Positions 9,650 through 19,589 of a stretch of 64,000 nucleotides of DNA are shown here, piece after piece. The position numbers were made by a program, and so were the translations under genes. The notes below the pieces were generated by a model. It saw only the letters and a program-made list of their open reading frames with translations, had not been told where the DNA came from and did not search any database. The first letter of the stretch is position 1, and every line of letters begins with the position of its first letter. Source of the DNA: Charina bottae (Eukaryota; Chordata; Lepidosauria; Squamata; Charinaidae); contig JALMGJ010000060.1 in NCBI GenBank assembly GCA_023362775.1, positions 258,501 to 322,500 on the forward strand. Reading direction: 5' to 3'.

Positions 9650-10294
9650 GCCTGCTGGATGTTCACATCACTACATTTGCCCAACCTAAATGGTTGCATA
9701 AACAAATTCAAGAAATCTGTGGTGATCAAGGCTTAACGACCTTTGAAACCTAATGTTTTATGTCTGCATTTTTAAAGCTACCACTTAGGCTGTGTTGACC
9801 TATGGAGCTCCCCACTCAGTTGAGGTGGTGACTCCTACAGCTTGTTTTTACATATGTAACCTGTGCCACTTGCTCCTTGTTCCTCCACTGGAGCAGGAGT
9901 GGAGGAGAGAAGAAAAGGAGACTGTTAATGAAGTGCCATCAAAAAATAGGAGAAGGTCAATGGGGAATCAGAGTGGCCATATGTGGGAGAGCAAGCCGCC
10001 GGGGTAATTGCAGGCAGCTGTGCCGCCTCCCTCCCTCTTACTTCAAACCTCCTCCCAGCGTCAGGATGGCAGAGCGACTGATAAAAAGCAGCTTTGTAAC
10101 AGAGAGGAGGTGAGAGAAAGTAGGAGATTGCAGAGCTGATGTGTGGGTGGAGATTGTGCAGCAGCAGCTGCCGCCGCTGCCACCGCCATCCAGAAAGAAA
10201 GTAAAGCAACCGAAGAAGCAAAGAGGTGTTTGTTTTCACCACAGAGACTTGGAAGGTCCAGAGGAAACAACACAACACACAGGAGAAAAGTCCT
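9650..10294. other. GC-rich non-repeat block, possible 5' exon or promoter
   Basis: From about 9870 to 10294 the sequence is GC-rich and purine-rich for this window. It includes a CAG/CCG run near 10160-10190 (GCAGCAGCAGCTGCCGCCGC). It does not look like any repeat seen elsewhere here. Removing the solo LTR joins it to the sequence at 10978. It may be a leader exon, but there is no clear initiator, splice site pair or long ORF. The overlapping small ORFs are not convincing. Confidence 0.3.
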
Positions 10295-10299
10295 GCAGC

Positions 10300-10972
10300 T
10301 GTGGGATAATGCTGGCTTATGGGGTAAGGCGCAGAGTAATCAGACAGAGTGCAGCTTTTATGGCTAAAATGTTTACTTGTAAGGCAATAAATGTATATAC
10401 AGTTACATTATTGCAAAAAGGAAAAATATACATACAAGCAGTTTCGTGTTTGTTTCCATTGACAGACATGAAGGCCCATGCCATGACCTACATACACAGC
10501 CACGCATAGCTACGCACTTCTTAGTCTTCAGAGGTAGAACATACACACGAACATGGCTAAAAGACCGGACAGAAGTCAAGAAGCGTAGACCCATAGTTCA
10601 CAGCTGAGATATACACTTGTTTCAGCTTTCTGATTGGTGGAACCTTAGAATCATGGGTCAAAAGGCTTTTCAAATTAACAAAGCCTAAAGCGTTCAGGAT
10701 TGCACATAGTATAAATTGCCATGAGATGGCGGTGTTGCATCTAACCAAGCATACTGTCTCACCCGCCCCCCCCAGAGTGTGGGCTTTGGTTCCCATGAGA
10801 TAGTTATTTCGGACTGAGACAATAACATCACATGATGCCTTGGCTGGCCAAGGCTACCCACCTGTGCCTTCCTTATCAGTGACTTTGTTTTGAGAACACT
10901 ACAGAGGAATAGTAAACAGAAAGTACATAGACAGTAAAGAAAGCGATTTGCTTTTCACAGGAAACCCTGACA
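10300..10972 (-). repeat. Solo LTR, family A copy 1
   Basis: A 673-bp unit starting TG (TGTGGGATAATGC) and ending CA (CCCTGACA), flanked by a perfect 5-bp TSD GCAGC (10295-10299 and 10973-10977). The same family recurs at 21919-22552 with its own TSD. No gag-pol interior is adjacent, so this is a solo LTR left by LTR-LTR recombination. Orientation is inferred as minus: on that strand a CCAAT-like motif comes first, then TATA-like and AAGTAAA-like signals towards the ...CCCACA end. A 5-bp TSD and TG...CA ends are usual for endogenous retroviruses and gypsy elements; I cannot tell which. Confidence 0.85.
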
Positions 10973-10977
10973 GCAGC

Positions 10978-11354
10978 AAACGTGTGAAGAGGGGCAAGTG
11001 TGTGCAAACTGCCCAATTAAAGAAGCTGTGTGCTAGCTATAGTAGCAATAGAGTAAGCTTGTAGCAATAGTAGCAATATAAGAATAGTTAATTATTAGAT
11101 AAGGATAGAAGTAGTTGTATAGTATAAGTCCATTAGTAATATAGGTTAGTTAGTTATAAGCTAGGATTGTAGATATTAGCTAGTCACATAGTTATATAGA
11201 ACACACTTTTATGTTGTAAATAGTTTGTTTAAAGTAAAACACCTCCCTAAATCTAAAAAGGGAAGTTTAAAAACTTTAAGTGTGCAGTGCTTTATTGGGG
11301 GACTTCATTTGAGTCTGGATAAACAACCTGTGGGTATAAAAAGAACCTGTGACA
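10978..11354. other. Unassigned, TAG-rich low-complexity stretch
   Basis: From 11030 to 11220 the sequence is rich in TAGTAGCAATA- and TTAGTTAGTTATAAG-like words, a degenerate short tandem repeat. No coding signal is seen. Confidence 0.4.
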
Positions 11355-11362
11355 CCATAGAG

Positions 11363-11497
11363 CCGTGTTTCTCAACCTTGGCAACTTTAAGATGTGTGGA
11401 TTTCAACTCCCAGAATCCCCCAGCCAGCCGTGCTGGCTGGGGAATTCTGGGAGTTGAAGTCCACACATCTTAAAGTTGCCAAGGTTGAGAAACACTG
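11363..11497. mobile_element. Palindromic hAT-type MITE, copy 1
   Basis: A near-perfect foldback of 135 bp: the left arm TTTCTCAACCTTGGCAACTT returns as its complement at the right, around a CCAGCCGTGCTGG centre. The 8-bp flanks CCATAGAG (11355-11362) and CCATAGAA (11498-11505) differ at one base. An 8-bp TSD is the signature of hAT transposases. Two relatives lie at 24549 and 38619. It sits immediately before the Penelope-like fragment. Confidence 0.85.
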
Positions 11498-11519
11498 CCA
11501 TAGAAGACCACCAGCAAAA

Positions 11520-11717
11520 AGACCCAGCTACTAGCCATCGATAGACACATAGAAATAAACCATATTTACACACCATTTCAAAAGAGATAATAAAAATGCT
11601 AAGAAGGAAACAAAAAGACCAGAAAACATCCTCTACAGTAGCCAAAACCCAGATAAGCAGGGATTAACACCAGGCAAACTATCAAGCAGAAAACAATACC
11701 CTAATCAAGGAACTACC
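11520..11717 (+). mobile_element. Penelope-like element, left part (split by L1)
   Basis: A diverged copy of the Penelope-like C-terminal coding tail and 3' region: AGACACATAGAAATAAACCA, then GACCAGAAAACATCCT, then CTAATCAAGGAACTACC. It is interrupted at 11717 by the L1 below and resumes at 13812. The right-hand part and this part together rebuild the layout of the copies at 16210 and 40916. The small ORFs here do not encode an intact protein. Confidence 0.8.
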
Positions 11718-12114
11718 TTTTTGAAGAACTTTAGTAATTTTCAGAGTATAACTAAAATACAAAATAGAAAATACAGAAAAGCTAGAAAATAGAGCTAAAG
11801 AAAAAAGAAAAAAACTATAAAAGTGCAAATAGAAAACAAAAACAGAAAAGCGACTTCCGACTTCTCTAAAACAGATATAGGTAAATTTACAAATATAATC
11901 TCTTACCATTAGTTAATCCATAGTAACATTATTTCTATTAAAACAAACCATTTAATAATTAAAACACAAAATCAAAGCTTCATTTTTTTCTACCACAAGC
12001 AAGTAATCTAGAAGTGGTTGCCAAACATTTATAAATCCAGAAACAGAGTGTTCTCTAATTAATGCTGTTAATTTAGCCATTTGGGCCAGATCCATTAATT
12101 TAACAATCTAGTCT

Positions 12115-13792
12115 TCAACCATAGGTATCTGTGGATCTTTCCATCACTGTGCATATAAAAGTCTTGCAGCTGTGATCATATATAAAAGCAAAATTCCGTA
12201 TTTTTTCTCCAACTGCTTCTCCATCAATCCCAAAAGAAACAGTTCTGGCTTTTTTTGTATATCCACTTTTAAAATCTTTTGGATAATAATACATATTTGA
12301 TCCCAAATTGTTTTAGCCTTCTCACAAGTCCACCAGAGATGATAAAAGGTTCCTTCTACCTGTGAACACTTCCAACAAACATTTGTTACACCATTATACA
12401 TTTTTGATAACTTAGGTAAAGGTAAAGGTACCCCCCGCACATTTGTGCAGTCGTGTCCGACTCTAGGGGCCGGTGCTCATCTCCGTTTGTTAGCCGAAGA
12501 GCCAGCGTTGTCCGAAGACGCTTCCATGGTCATGTGGCCGGCATGATGCGCGTGGAACGCTGTTACCTTCCCACCGAAGTGGTACCTATTAATCTACTTG
12601 CATTTGCATGCTTTCGAATTGCTAGGTTGGCAAGAGCTGGAGCTAGTGCGGGAGCTCACTCCGCACACAGGGCTAGAGATTCGAACCTCCGAAGTTGCAG
12701 TCTTCCGATCGACAAGCCTGGCATCTTACCCGCTGAGCCACCACGCCCCCTTTTTTTTTTTTGATAACTTATCAGGAGTTAAATACCAACAATACATCAT
12801 CTTATAAAAATTCTCTTTTAACTTATAATTCAAGGTGAATTTCAAACCTTTATTCCACATATTTTCCCATTGTTCCAGCATAATGTTATATCCGAAGTTC
12901 TTAGCCCATTTAATCACGCATTCTTTAACCTGTTCATCTTCCAGATTCATCTGTAACAACATTTTATACATTTTGGTAATAACAGGTTCATCATTAATAC
13001 AAAGTTCCATTTCAAACTGAGTTATTTCATTAACAAATTTATAATTCTTTTTATCCACCTTAAAACGTTCTAGCAATTGCAAATATGTAAACCAATGAAA
13101 TGTGAAATCTTCCAACTCTAACATTTCCCTTGTTTTAAACTTTGGTTCACTCTCTTCAAAATTCAACAAATCTTTATACTTTAACCAACTTACTTCCCCC
13201 ACATTTTCTCTTCTAACAAATGCTTCTTGAGGTGACAACCATAATGGTACATTAGGAGACAATCTTACCTTATATTTATTCCAAATCCTTAATATGGTAC
13301 TCCTAACAAAATGATTTTTAAAATCCTTATTAACTTTAACTTTATCATACCACAAATAGGAGTGCCACCCAAATCTTAATTCATGTCCTTCAAGCTGTAA
13401 TAGTTTCTTGTTCTCCAAAGTAATCCATTCCTTCATCCAAAGCAAACAACAAGCATCAAAATATAGTTTTAAATTAGGCAAGCCCAAACCTCCTCGTTCT
13501 TTAGCATCTTGCAACAATTTATACTTAATTCTTGGTTTCTTGCCTTGCCAAACAAATTTCGAAATATCTTTCTGCCATTAGTTGAATGGTAAATCTGTTG
13601 TCAAAATCGGTATGGTCTGAAAAAGAAACAACATCCTAGGCAAAACATTCATCTTAATCACAGATATTCTTCCCATAAGAGACAATTGTAATTTTCCCCA
13701 TCTTAACAAATCATTTTTCACATCATTCCAAATTTTTACATAATTATTTTTAAACAACATACTATTTTTAGTTGACAGGATCACCCCCCGAT
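12115..13792 (-). pseudogene. L1 ORF2 C-terminal pseudogene, split by a SINE
   Basis: The minus strand reads in order: FKNNYVKIWNDVKNDLLRWG, SLMGRISVIKMNVLPRMLFL, then a stop in PFN*WQ at about 13577, then KFVWQGKKPRIKYKLLQDAK, GLGLPNLKLYFDA and WHSYLWYDKVKVNK. The SINE at 12757-12415 cuts the frame near LTPDKLS. Beyond it comes NVCWKCSQVEGTFYHLWWTC, the cysteine-rich zinc-knuckle-like end of L1 ORF2, and LLLYMITAARLLYAQ. The catalytic RT core is absent (5' truncation). The same domain order is seen, intact, in the L1 at 52657. Clearly inactive. Confidence 0.9.
12415..12757 (-). mobile_element. tRNA-derived SINE, GC-rich family, copy 1
   Basis: The TSD TTTTTGATAACTTA (12401-12414 and 12758-12771) is perfect. 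The minus strand begins GGGGGCGTGGTGGCTCAGCG; TGGCTCAGCGGG fits a pol III A box and GGTTCGAATC a B box, so the head is tRNA-derived. The body has CCGGCCACATGACCA and GGAGATGAGCACCGGCCCC. The tail carries AGAGTCGGACACGACTG, shared with the BovB 3' end, and ends in TTTACC repeats. The extra T-run at the right edge is next to the 5' end. The ORF across 12453-12764 is not a gene. Confidence 0.9.
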
Positions 13793-13811
13793 ATCTAATC
13801 AAGGAACTACC

Positions 13812-14001
13812 AAGGAAAAAACCATGCCCCACCAACACTGGCAGGGCAAGTTACTGTATACAAACAGGGAGCAAATCTGACACTCACTCACACTGATGAT
13901 GTTACCGAGTTGGGTAATGAAATGTCTGCAAGCAAACAACCAAGCTCAGAGAGCACCAAGGACTCCACAGTTCAACCCTGAGCTACAGATATTCTCTTCT
14001 A
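13812..14001 (+). mobile_element. Penelope-like element, right part
   Basis: Continues the split copy after the L1: AAGGAAAAAACCATGCCCCA, the AATGAAATGTCTGCAAGCAA block, then CTCAGAGAGCACCAAGGACT and the terminal GAGCTACAGATATTCTCTTC. The last motif equals the right end of the copies at 16210-18016 and 7407-7844, which fixes the end near 14001. The left terminal part was not found beyond the MITE. Confidence 0.8.
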
Positions 14002-15295
14002 TCAGACCCAGCTAATGTTAACAGGGAACCAGAAGTTTCACTCTGCAGAAATCAGCCAGAATATGCAGAGCTCCAGATAGATTCATTGAACAATGCTAAT
14101 GATCTGTGTAAAGAATGGACAAATATTTATATTATTATTATAGTCTTATGCTATATTTTGTTAAAACTAGGATGATGTGGGAGTAGCACTTTTCCTTTAA
14201 GGATTTTTTAGAGGTCAGAATGCTGGCTGAAGCTGGTTTACGGAGCAGTAGTTACTTTATGAGACTACAGCTCACATAGACTAATTGCTCTATAGACCTT
14301 GGTAGTTAAATCAACAATAATAGAAGAGTTCTTGAACATGATACAGCTGGAGAGTTATTACACACACATTTTGAAAAAATACATAGGAAGGGCCTTTCCT
14401 GTGGCACTAAGGCTTTAGGGCAGCCATAGTTTTCTCATTTTTGTGCATTCAGTTGACATGCAAAGGGATTCTGCATGGAAATCAATGTAAGCAGAAGTGT
14501 ATTTTGAAATAATAGAAAAATTAGGATATATTATTTTGAACTGTAAATAACAATAATAGCTAATTGAATATGCAGCCTAGCGTTGCCATAACTAGAATTT
14601 TAACCACCTCTACATATTTCAATGTAGTTTCTGAGAGATCTTTTAGTTATATATCTGCTTAATTCTCTGGTTATTCTCAGTTACTCACGGTAGGTAGCAT
14701 GATGTTTTTCTGTATCTCTATGATTTCCATTAGCATTCAAAATTCGGCAATTAGGTTTTTAATAAGTGACAGATTTTTTAAATGTACTTAGCATTTAAGT
14801 ACACACTCAATTCAGTTAGAACAGCTTAATTGGACAATTTCTCCATTTCTTACATTACCCTTTTTAAATAGAAAATATCTCTGACAATTTTTTGCATCCA
14901 TTGAGATAATGTCATTTTGTAAAGCAGTTAAGCTGTCTAGTTTTGCAAAAGACCAAGTGTATACTTTCATGAAATCCAGAAGATCTTCATTAGACACCAG
15001 ATGGTTCCTTTTCTCTTGAACCACTGTTGAACTTGATTGCATTTTTAAGCAGTAGTGAAGTTATATGGCAGATCGATTTATGCCAGGAAAACTGAATTCA
15101 AGCGTTTTACTGCATTTTTGCAGAACTATGACTTCTCCAATTACCACAACACAATTGGGATGAATAACCCTTCAAGTCACATTTCTTTTCTTTTCTTAAA
15201 GTATTTTCAATTTTCCTTTCGCCATGTTGCCATCCTTTTGGCATATTTCTTTTTTACTTTAAATTTTGATTAATGTCTTGGGAATATACTGTATT
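14002..15295. other. Unassigned sequence
   Basis: No supported gene or repeat. The ORFs at 14812-15042 (minus) and 15055-15273 (plus) are short, low in complexity and without recognisable domains. Confidence 0.4.
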
Positions 15296-15296
15296 T

Positions 15297-15415
15297 TATT
15301 TTTATTTATTTAATTTATTTATTTATTGTGGTATTTATACCCCGCCTATCCCCTCCCTAATGGAGGACTCTAGGCGGCTTACAAGCATATATATACATTA
15401 GTTATACAATTCACC
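15297..15415 (-). repeat. L2/CR1-type LINE 3' end
   Basis: On the minus strand the sequence reads GTAAGCCGCCTAGAGTCCTC, then GGCGGGGTATAAATACCAC and an AATAAATAAAT tail. This is the hairpin-like 3' terminus shared by CR1/L2 LINEs in sauropsids. Only the end is present. Confidence 0.7.
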
Positions 15416-15439
15416 ATTTTAACCGCGCATTTTAACATT

Positions 15440-15772
15440 TTAATATTTATAAATAAATAAATATTTTATTTATTTCATTTCATTTTATTATTTTATTATT
15501 TTATTATTTTATTTTATTTTATTTTTTATTTTATTATTTTATTTTATTTTATTATATTTTATTATTTTATTTTATTTTATTTTATTTTATTTTATTTTAT
15601 TTTATTTTATTTTATTTTATTTTATTTTATTTTATTATTTTATTTTATTATTTTTTATTATTTTTTATTTTTTATTTTATTTTATTTTATTATTTCATTT
15701 TATTATTTTATTTTATTTTATTTTATTTTATTTTATTTTATTTTATTATTTTATTTTTTTTATTATTTTATT
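15440..15772 (+). repeat. ATTTT/TTTTA microsatellite
   Basis: About 330 bp of TTTTA units with ATT-only interruptions. It abuts the A-rich 3' tail of the SINE at 15773, which probably seeded it. Confidence 0.95.
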
Positions 15773-16003
15773 TTTATCCGGCCTTTATTATTTTTATAAA
15801 TAACTCAAGGCGGTGAATATACCTCATACTCCTTCCTCCTCCTATTTTCCCCACAATAGCAACCCTGTGAGGTGAGTTGGGCTGAGAGGGAGTGACTGGC
15901 CCAAGGTCACCCAGCTGGCTTTCAGGCCTAAGGCGGAACTAGAACTCTCAGTCTCCTGGTTTCTAGCCCAGCAGCTTAACCACTAGACCAAACTGGCTCT
16001 CTC
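15773..16003 (-). mobile_element. Sauria-type tRNA SINE, short-tail form
   Basis: The minus strand begins GAGCCAGTTTGGTCTAGTGG with A-box-like TAGTGGTTAAG and B-box-like GAGTTCTAGTTC. The body has CAGCTGGGTGACCTTGGGCC and CAACTCACCTCACAGGGTTG. It ends CGCCTTGAGTTATTTATAAA followed by the TAAAA expansion. No TSD is recognisable because the 3' end is lost in the microsatellite. Confidence 0.85.
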
Positions 16004-16011
16004 TCTATATT

Positions 16012-16032
16012 CTTATAATCTAAGATTATAAG
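16012..16032. repeat. 21-bp perfect palindrome
   Basis: CTTATAATCT, one central A, then AGATTATAAG. It is the strongest short palindrome between the SINE and the next element; no function can be assigned. Confidence 0.8.
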
Positions 16033-16281
16033 AGTGGTAGTCCCAAACATGTAGTGGGAGCTTGCTCTCATTCAAACCTGTAACTTGTAAATTTCTGGTG
16101 TTGACTCATCTATATGGCCTATATTTTGTTCCATATAATCTGTTTTAACTTCTAACAAACTATGAAAAGTACAAACTTTAAGAAATAGTTTGGCAATAGA
16201 GGGGATTATGGGGAGTCTTTGGTGCTCTCTGAGCCTTGTTGTTTTCATGCAGACGTTTCATTGCCAGGCTAGGCAACATCT

Positions 16282-17000
16282 TCAGTGCGAAAAGGGAGTG
16301 GAACTTGCTCTCTGTTTATATACCCTGGCTTGTCCTGCCTGTGTTGGTGGGGGTCTTGTACTCTCCTTGGTAGTTCCTTGATTGGGCTGTTGTGTGCTGT
16401 TTGGGTGATTGACTGAGTTAATAGTTCCTTGATTAAGGTCTATTGTGTTGTTTGATTGCTCCTCTGCTGCTAATCTTGCTGTTAATCTATGCATATCTTG
16501 TTGTTGATTGCTGGCCCAGGGGTGTTCTGGTCTTCTGGCTATTCTATTGTCTCTTATGAATGGTATGTAAATGTTGTTAACCTCTATGTGTCTGTTGATG
16601 GCTGCTTTGTCTGAGTGCCAAGCTTCCAGGAATTCTCTAGCATTTTTGGATTTGGCCTGGTCTAATATGCTCACAGTTTCCCAGTTGAATGTATGGTTAA
16701 GTCTGTCCATGTGTTGTGAGATTAAGGAGTTTTCATTGTGTCTTCTGACTGCTAGTTGGTGTTCGTGGATGCGTTCTGCTAGTCTTCTGGCAGTCTGTCC
16801 TACATAGTGGCTGTTACAGTCCTTACACTGTATGTTGTAGATAACTCCTGTTTTTTCTTCTTAGGCTACTGGGTCTTTTGGTTTACTTACAATGTTCTGA
16901 AGGGTTTTGGTTGGTTTGTGTGCTACAGTGATGCCGTGTGGATGTAACAGTCTATTAGTAGTTTCTGAGATGTTTCTGATGTATGGCAGTGTAATCGTTT
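16282..17000 (-). pseudogene. GIY-YIG endonuclease domain of the Penelope-like element
   Basis: On the minus strand: HPHGITVAHKPTKTLQNI, then one stop in PVA*EEK (near 16862), then GVIYNIQCKDCNSHYVGQTA, which contains the paired GVIY and YVGQT motifs and a CxxC. It continues RRLAERIHEHQLAVRRHNEN, the SLISQHMDRLNHTFNWETV segment with its HTF motif, and a C-terminal tail NIYIPFIRDNRIARRPEH. The domain would nick DNA for target-primed insertion. One frameshift and one stop separate it from the RT; otherwise it is well kept. Confidence 0.88.
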
Positions 17001-17623
17001 TCATAGCTTCTGTTGGTTTTTGCTGTGGTGGGTTGAGTGGTCAGGCACTTTTTGATAAAGTTGTGTGGATATCCATTTTGCTGGAAGATGCTATATAAGT
17101 GGTCTGTTTCCTTTTTCTGGTGTTCTGGGTTGCTGCAGTGTGTTTGTGCTCGTCTGAATAGTGTTCTTACACAGCTCCTCTTGTGTGAGGTTGGGTTATT
17201 GCTTTGATAGTGGAGCACTTGGTTAGTGTGGGTAGATTTCCGGTAGACTTGTGTTTCTAGAATGCCATCATTTCCTCTACTGATGAGGATGTCCAAGAAG
17301 GGTAGTGTGTTGTTGTTTTCTTCTTCCCTTGTGAATTTTATTCCTTTGAAGATGTTGTTGATGGCTTCATGTGTTTCCTCCAGTTGATCCTTTTTTATTA
17401 TGACGAAGGTGTCATCTACATACCGGATCCATACTTTGGGTTGTATGTGTGGGAGTGCTATCCTTTCTAGACGTTGCATTACTATCTCTGCTATGAGTCC
17501 TGAGAGTGGTGATCCCATAGGTGTTCCTTTGATTTGTTGGAATATTTGTCCATCAAACTGAAAGTAGGTGGTGAGGCACTCAGACAAAGCAGCCATCAAC
17601 AGACACATAGAGGTTAACAACAT
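16955..17623 (-). pseudogene. Penelope-like reverse transcriptase, C-terminal part
   Basis: A 222-residue frame. The first 16 residues (MLLTSMCLLMAALSEC) come from the inverted terminal repeat and are not RT. Then follow LTTYFQFDGQIFQQIKGTPMG, motif B GTPMGSPLSG, and motif C with catalytic YVDDTFVI. After it come LPFLDILISR and the thumb-like segment ending EHQKKETDHLYSIFQQNGYP. Motif A and all upstream RT are missing, so the protein is dead. At the 3' end a frameshift near 17005 leaves the frame, and the true continuation (TLPYIRNISETTNRLL) is in the next frame, leading into the nuclease. Confidence 0.9.
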
Positions 17624-18132
17624 TTACATACCATTCATAAGAGACAATAGAATAGCCAGAAGACCAGAACACCCCTGGGCCAGCAATCAACAACAAGATA
17701 TGCATAGATTAACAGCAAGATTAGCAGCAGAGGAGCAATCAAACAACACAATAGACCTTAATCAAGGAACCATTAACTCAGTCAATCACCCAAACAGCAC
17801 ACAACAGCCCAATCAAGGAACTACCAAGGAGAGTACAAGACCCCCACCAACACAGGCAGGACAAGCCAGGGTATATAAACAGACAGCAAGTTCCACTCCC
17901 TTTTCGCACTGAAGATGTTGCCTAGCCTGGCAATGAAACGTCTGCATGAAAACAACAAGGCTCAGAGAGCACCAAAGACTCCCCAGTTCAACCCTGAGCT
18001 ACAAATATTCTCTTCGAGAGGGGATTATAGCTGAGGAAGGAGAAACTTTTAAATGTCTGTGAGTCTTAACAGCAAATATCACATGCAGCGTAGGACTAAT
18101 TTAGCTGTTCTGCTTACATGTTGTCTTGCAAC

Positions 18133-18351
18133 AGCCAGTTTGGTTTAGTGGCCAAGGTGTTAGAAATCAGGAGACCATGAGTTCTAGTCCCCCCTTAGGC
18201 ATGAAAGCCAGGTGGGTGATCTTGGGCTGGTCACATGCTCTCACCCCACCGCATAAGATGGTTTTGTGTAGAAAATAGGAGCAGGAGCTTTAGACATGTA
18301 CACCACCTTGAGTTGACCAAAAATAAAAGCGGGATAAAAATCTAATAAAAA
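18133..18351 (+). mobile_element. Sauria-type tRNA SINE, short-tail form
   Basis: Starts near AGCCAGTTTGGTTTAGTGGC and has GAGTTCTAGTCCCCCCTTAG. It ends CACCTTGAGTTGACC and GCGGGATAAAAATC. A 6-bp TGCAAC flanks it (18127-18132 and 18352-18357), a plausible short TSD. Confidence 0.85.
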
Positions 18352-18357
18352 TGCAAC

Positions 18358-18795
18358 GAAATAAGGTAGAACCAAAGTGGTTTTGTTGTTCATCTGGGTT
18401 TTTGTGCTGTGTAAAGTTACTTGTGTTTAATGTCTGCCTGGTTTTTTGTTTGTTTGTTTGTTTGTTTATATGTATCTGGGTTAGTGCTGCTCTCAAACCT
18501 GGCTTGATCTCTCCTGAGAATTTAAAAACTTCTGTTGCTTTGGATTTCTTCAGCCTGTTTTATTTTCAAATCAATTTTTGTAGGATTCAAACTACTCAGA
18601 GAGACTGTCAACCCAAGTTCATTACTGTATTCTAAGCAGAGTGGCAAAGGTTTTAGGGGTTGTACCCATGCTGTCATCTTTGTTCCACTAGAGAAAGTTG
18701 ACATCTCTCTCTTGAAAGGATGGATTATGAACTTTGCCCAAGAGGACCAGGAAAAGGTGAGAGGTAAGGGAGAAGAAAAAGAAGAACTGCCTTCT
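18358..18795. other. Unassigned spacer with GTTT repeat
   Basis: Contains a short TTTG tandem at about 18445-18468. The ORFs that cross it run into the L2 remnant and are not supported as genes. Confidence 0.4.
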
Positions 18796-18799
18796 TCTG

Positions 18800-19025
18800 A
18801 ATGTACCTACCCAGACCTTAAGGTCATCTCATAAAGCCCTCCTCCGTGTCATCTCACCAAAGGAGGTGAGGTGGGCCTCTACAAGGGGGAGAGCTTTTTC
18901 TGTGGTGGTGCCTCTTTTATGGAATTCTCTACCCAGAGAACATTGAAGGGTACCCACATTTGCATCTTTTTGGCACCAGGTGAAGACCTTTCTATTTTCC
19001 CAGAGTTTCTATCTGGATGTTAAAT
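18800..19025 (+). repeat. L2/CR1 LINE 3' coding end
   Basis: CCCAGACCTTAAGGTCATCT, then GAGAGCTTTTTCTGTGGTGG, TTCTCTACCCAGAGAACATT and AGGTGAAGACCTTTCTATTT, in the order found at the end of L2/CR1 ORF2 (the RAFSVVAP...WNSLP part), decayed. Confidence 0.7.
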
Positions 19026-19375
19026 GTATTTTAATTATATTTGGGGGAGGGCATGACATTTATAAAGATACGTGTATCCACCTATGGGTATTGTCACTGG
19101 AATCAGCTTGACCATGTTGAACATGCCAGGAGAAGCAGCTTTTTGGGAGGTTGGGCTGAGCCCTGGAAGTGTTGTTCTTCCACCCTTGGGCCAACCTGCT
19201 GGAATAACCTCCCATGAAAAATGCATTTGGCCCCAACTTTAGTTACCTTCTGGAAGCTTCTGAAAATAGAGCTTTCCCAGAGAACATTTATTGAAACCAG
19301 ATACTATCCTGGATATACAGTATGTTTCTGTGTTTTGGGGTGTCAGTTTTTGTATTTTTTTTTTAATCTCTTCAA

Positions 19376-19585
19376 TCGTGTCTGATTCTTGGAGACTGCC
19401 TGGACAAGTCCATGCCATTTTCTTCGCAAGGTTTTTCAGAAGTGGTTTGCCATTGCCTCCTTCCTAGGGCTGAGAGAGAGTGACTGGACCAGGGTCACCC
19501 AGCTGGCTTTGTGCCTAAGGTGGGACTAGAACTCACAGTGTCCTGGTTTCTAGCCTGATGCCTTAACCGCTACATCAAACTGGCT
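19376..19585 (-). mobile_element. Sauria-type SINE with BovB-like tail
   Basis: Same tRNA head as the SINE at 15773 (minus strand AGCCAGTTTGATGTAGCGGT, GTTCTAGTCCCACCTTAGGC, CAGCTGGGTGACCCTGGTCC). The downstream half is different: AGGAGGCAATGGCAAACC, then GGACTTGTCCAGGCAGTCTC and AAGAATCAGACACGA, a block related to the BovB/RTE 3' end. The same long form is at 58651-58875. Confidence 0.8.
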
Positions 19586-19589
19586 AGAG

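Larger units (their letters stand above)
11718..13794 (-). mobile_element. 5'-truncated L1, nested in the Penelope-like copy
   Basis: The flanks are a perfect 17-bp TSD CTAATCAAGGAACTACC (11701-11717 and 13795-13811). The duplicated bases are themselves Penelope-like sequence, which proves the order of insertion. The 3' end lies at the left, after a short T-run, and the coding region is on the minus strand. It carries only the C-terminal part of ORF2. A tRNA SINE is inserted in it at 12415-12757. Confidence 0.92.
16210..18016 (-). mobile_element. Penelope-like retroelement with RT and GIY-YIG endonuclease, inverted terminal repeats
   Basis: Bounded by a perfect 12-bp TSD AGAGGGGATTAT (16198-16209 and 18017-18028). 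The ends are inverted copies of about 400 bp: 16210-16610 is the reverse complement of about 17585-17985. Between them, minus-strand coding runs from a truncated RT into a GIY-YIG nuclease. This is the Penelope-like arrangement: RT of the telomerase-related kind, GIY-YIG endonuclease downstream and pseudo-LTR ends, often inverted. Short copies of the same family are at 7407, 11520/13812 and 40916. Confidence 0.92.

Noticed and set aside
10300..10827. First boundary guess for family A LTR ending at ...AATAACA
   Set aside because: Similarity between the two copies continues past it. Only the ...CTGACA end gives matching TSDs at both loci.
10300..10972. LTRs of the gypsy pol at 8290-9640
   Set aside because: The 5-bp TSD encloses only this LTR, and no second copy lies on the other side of the pol remnant. 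Its inferred orientation is also opposite.
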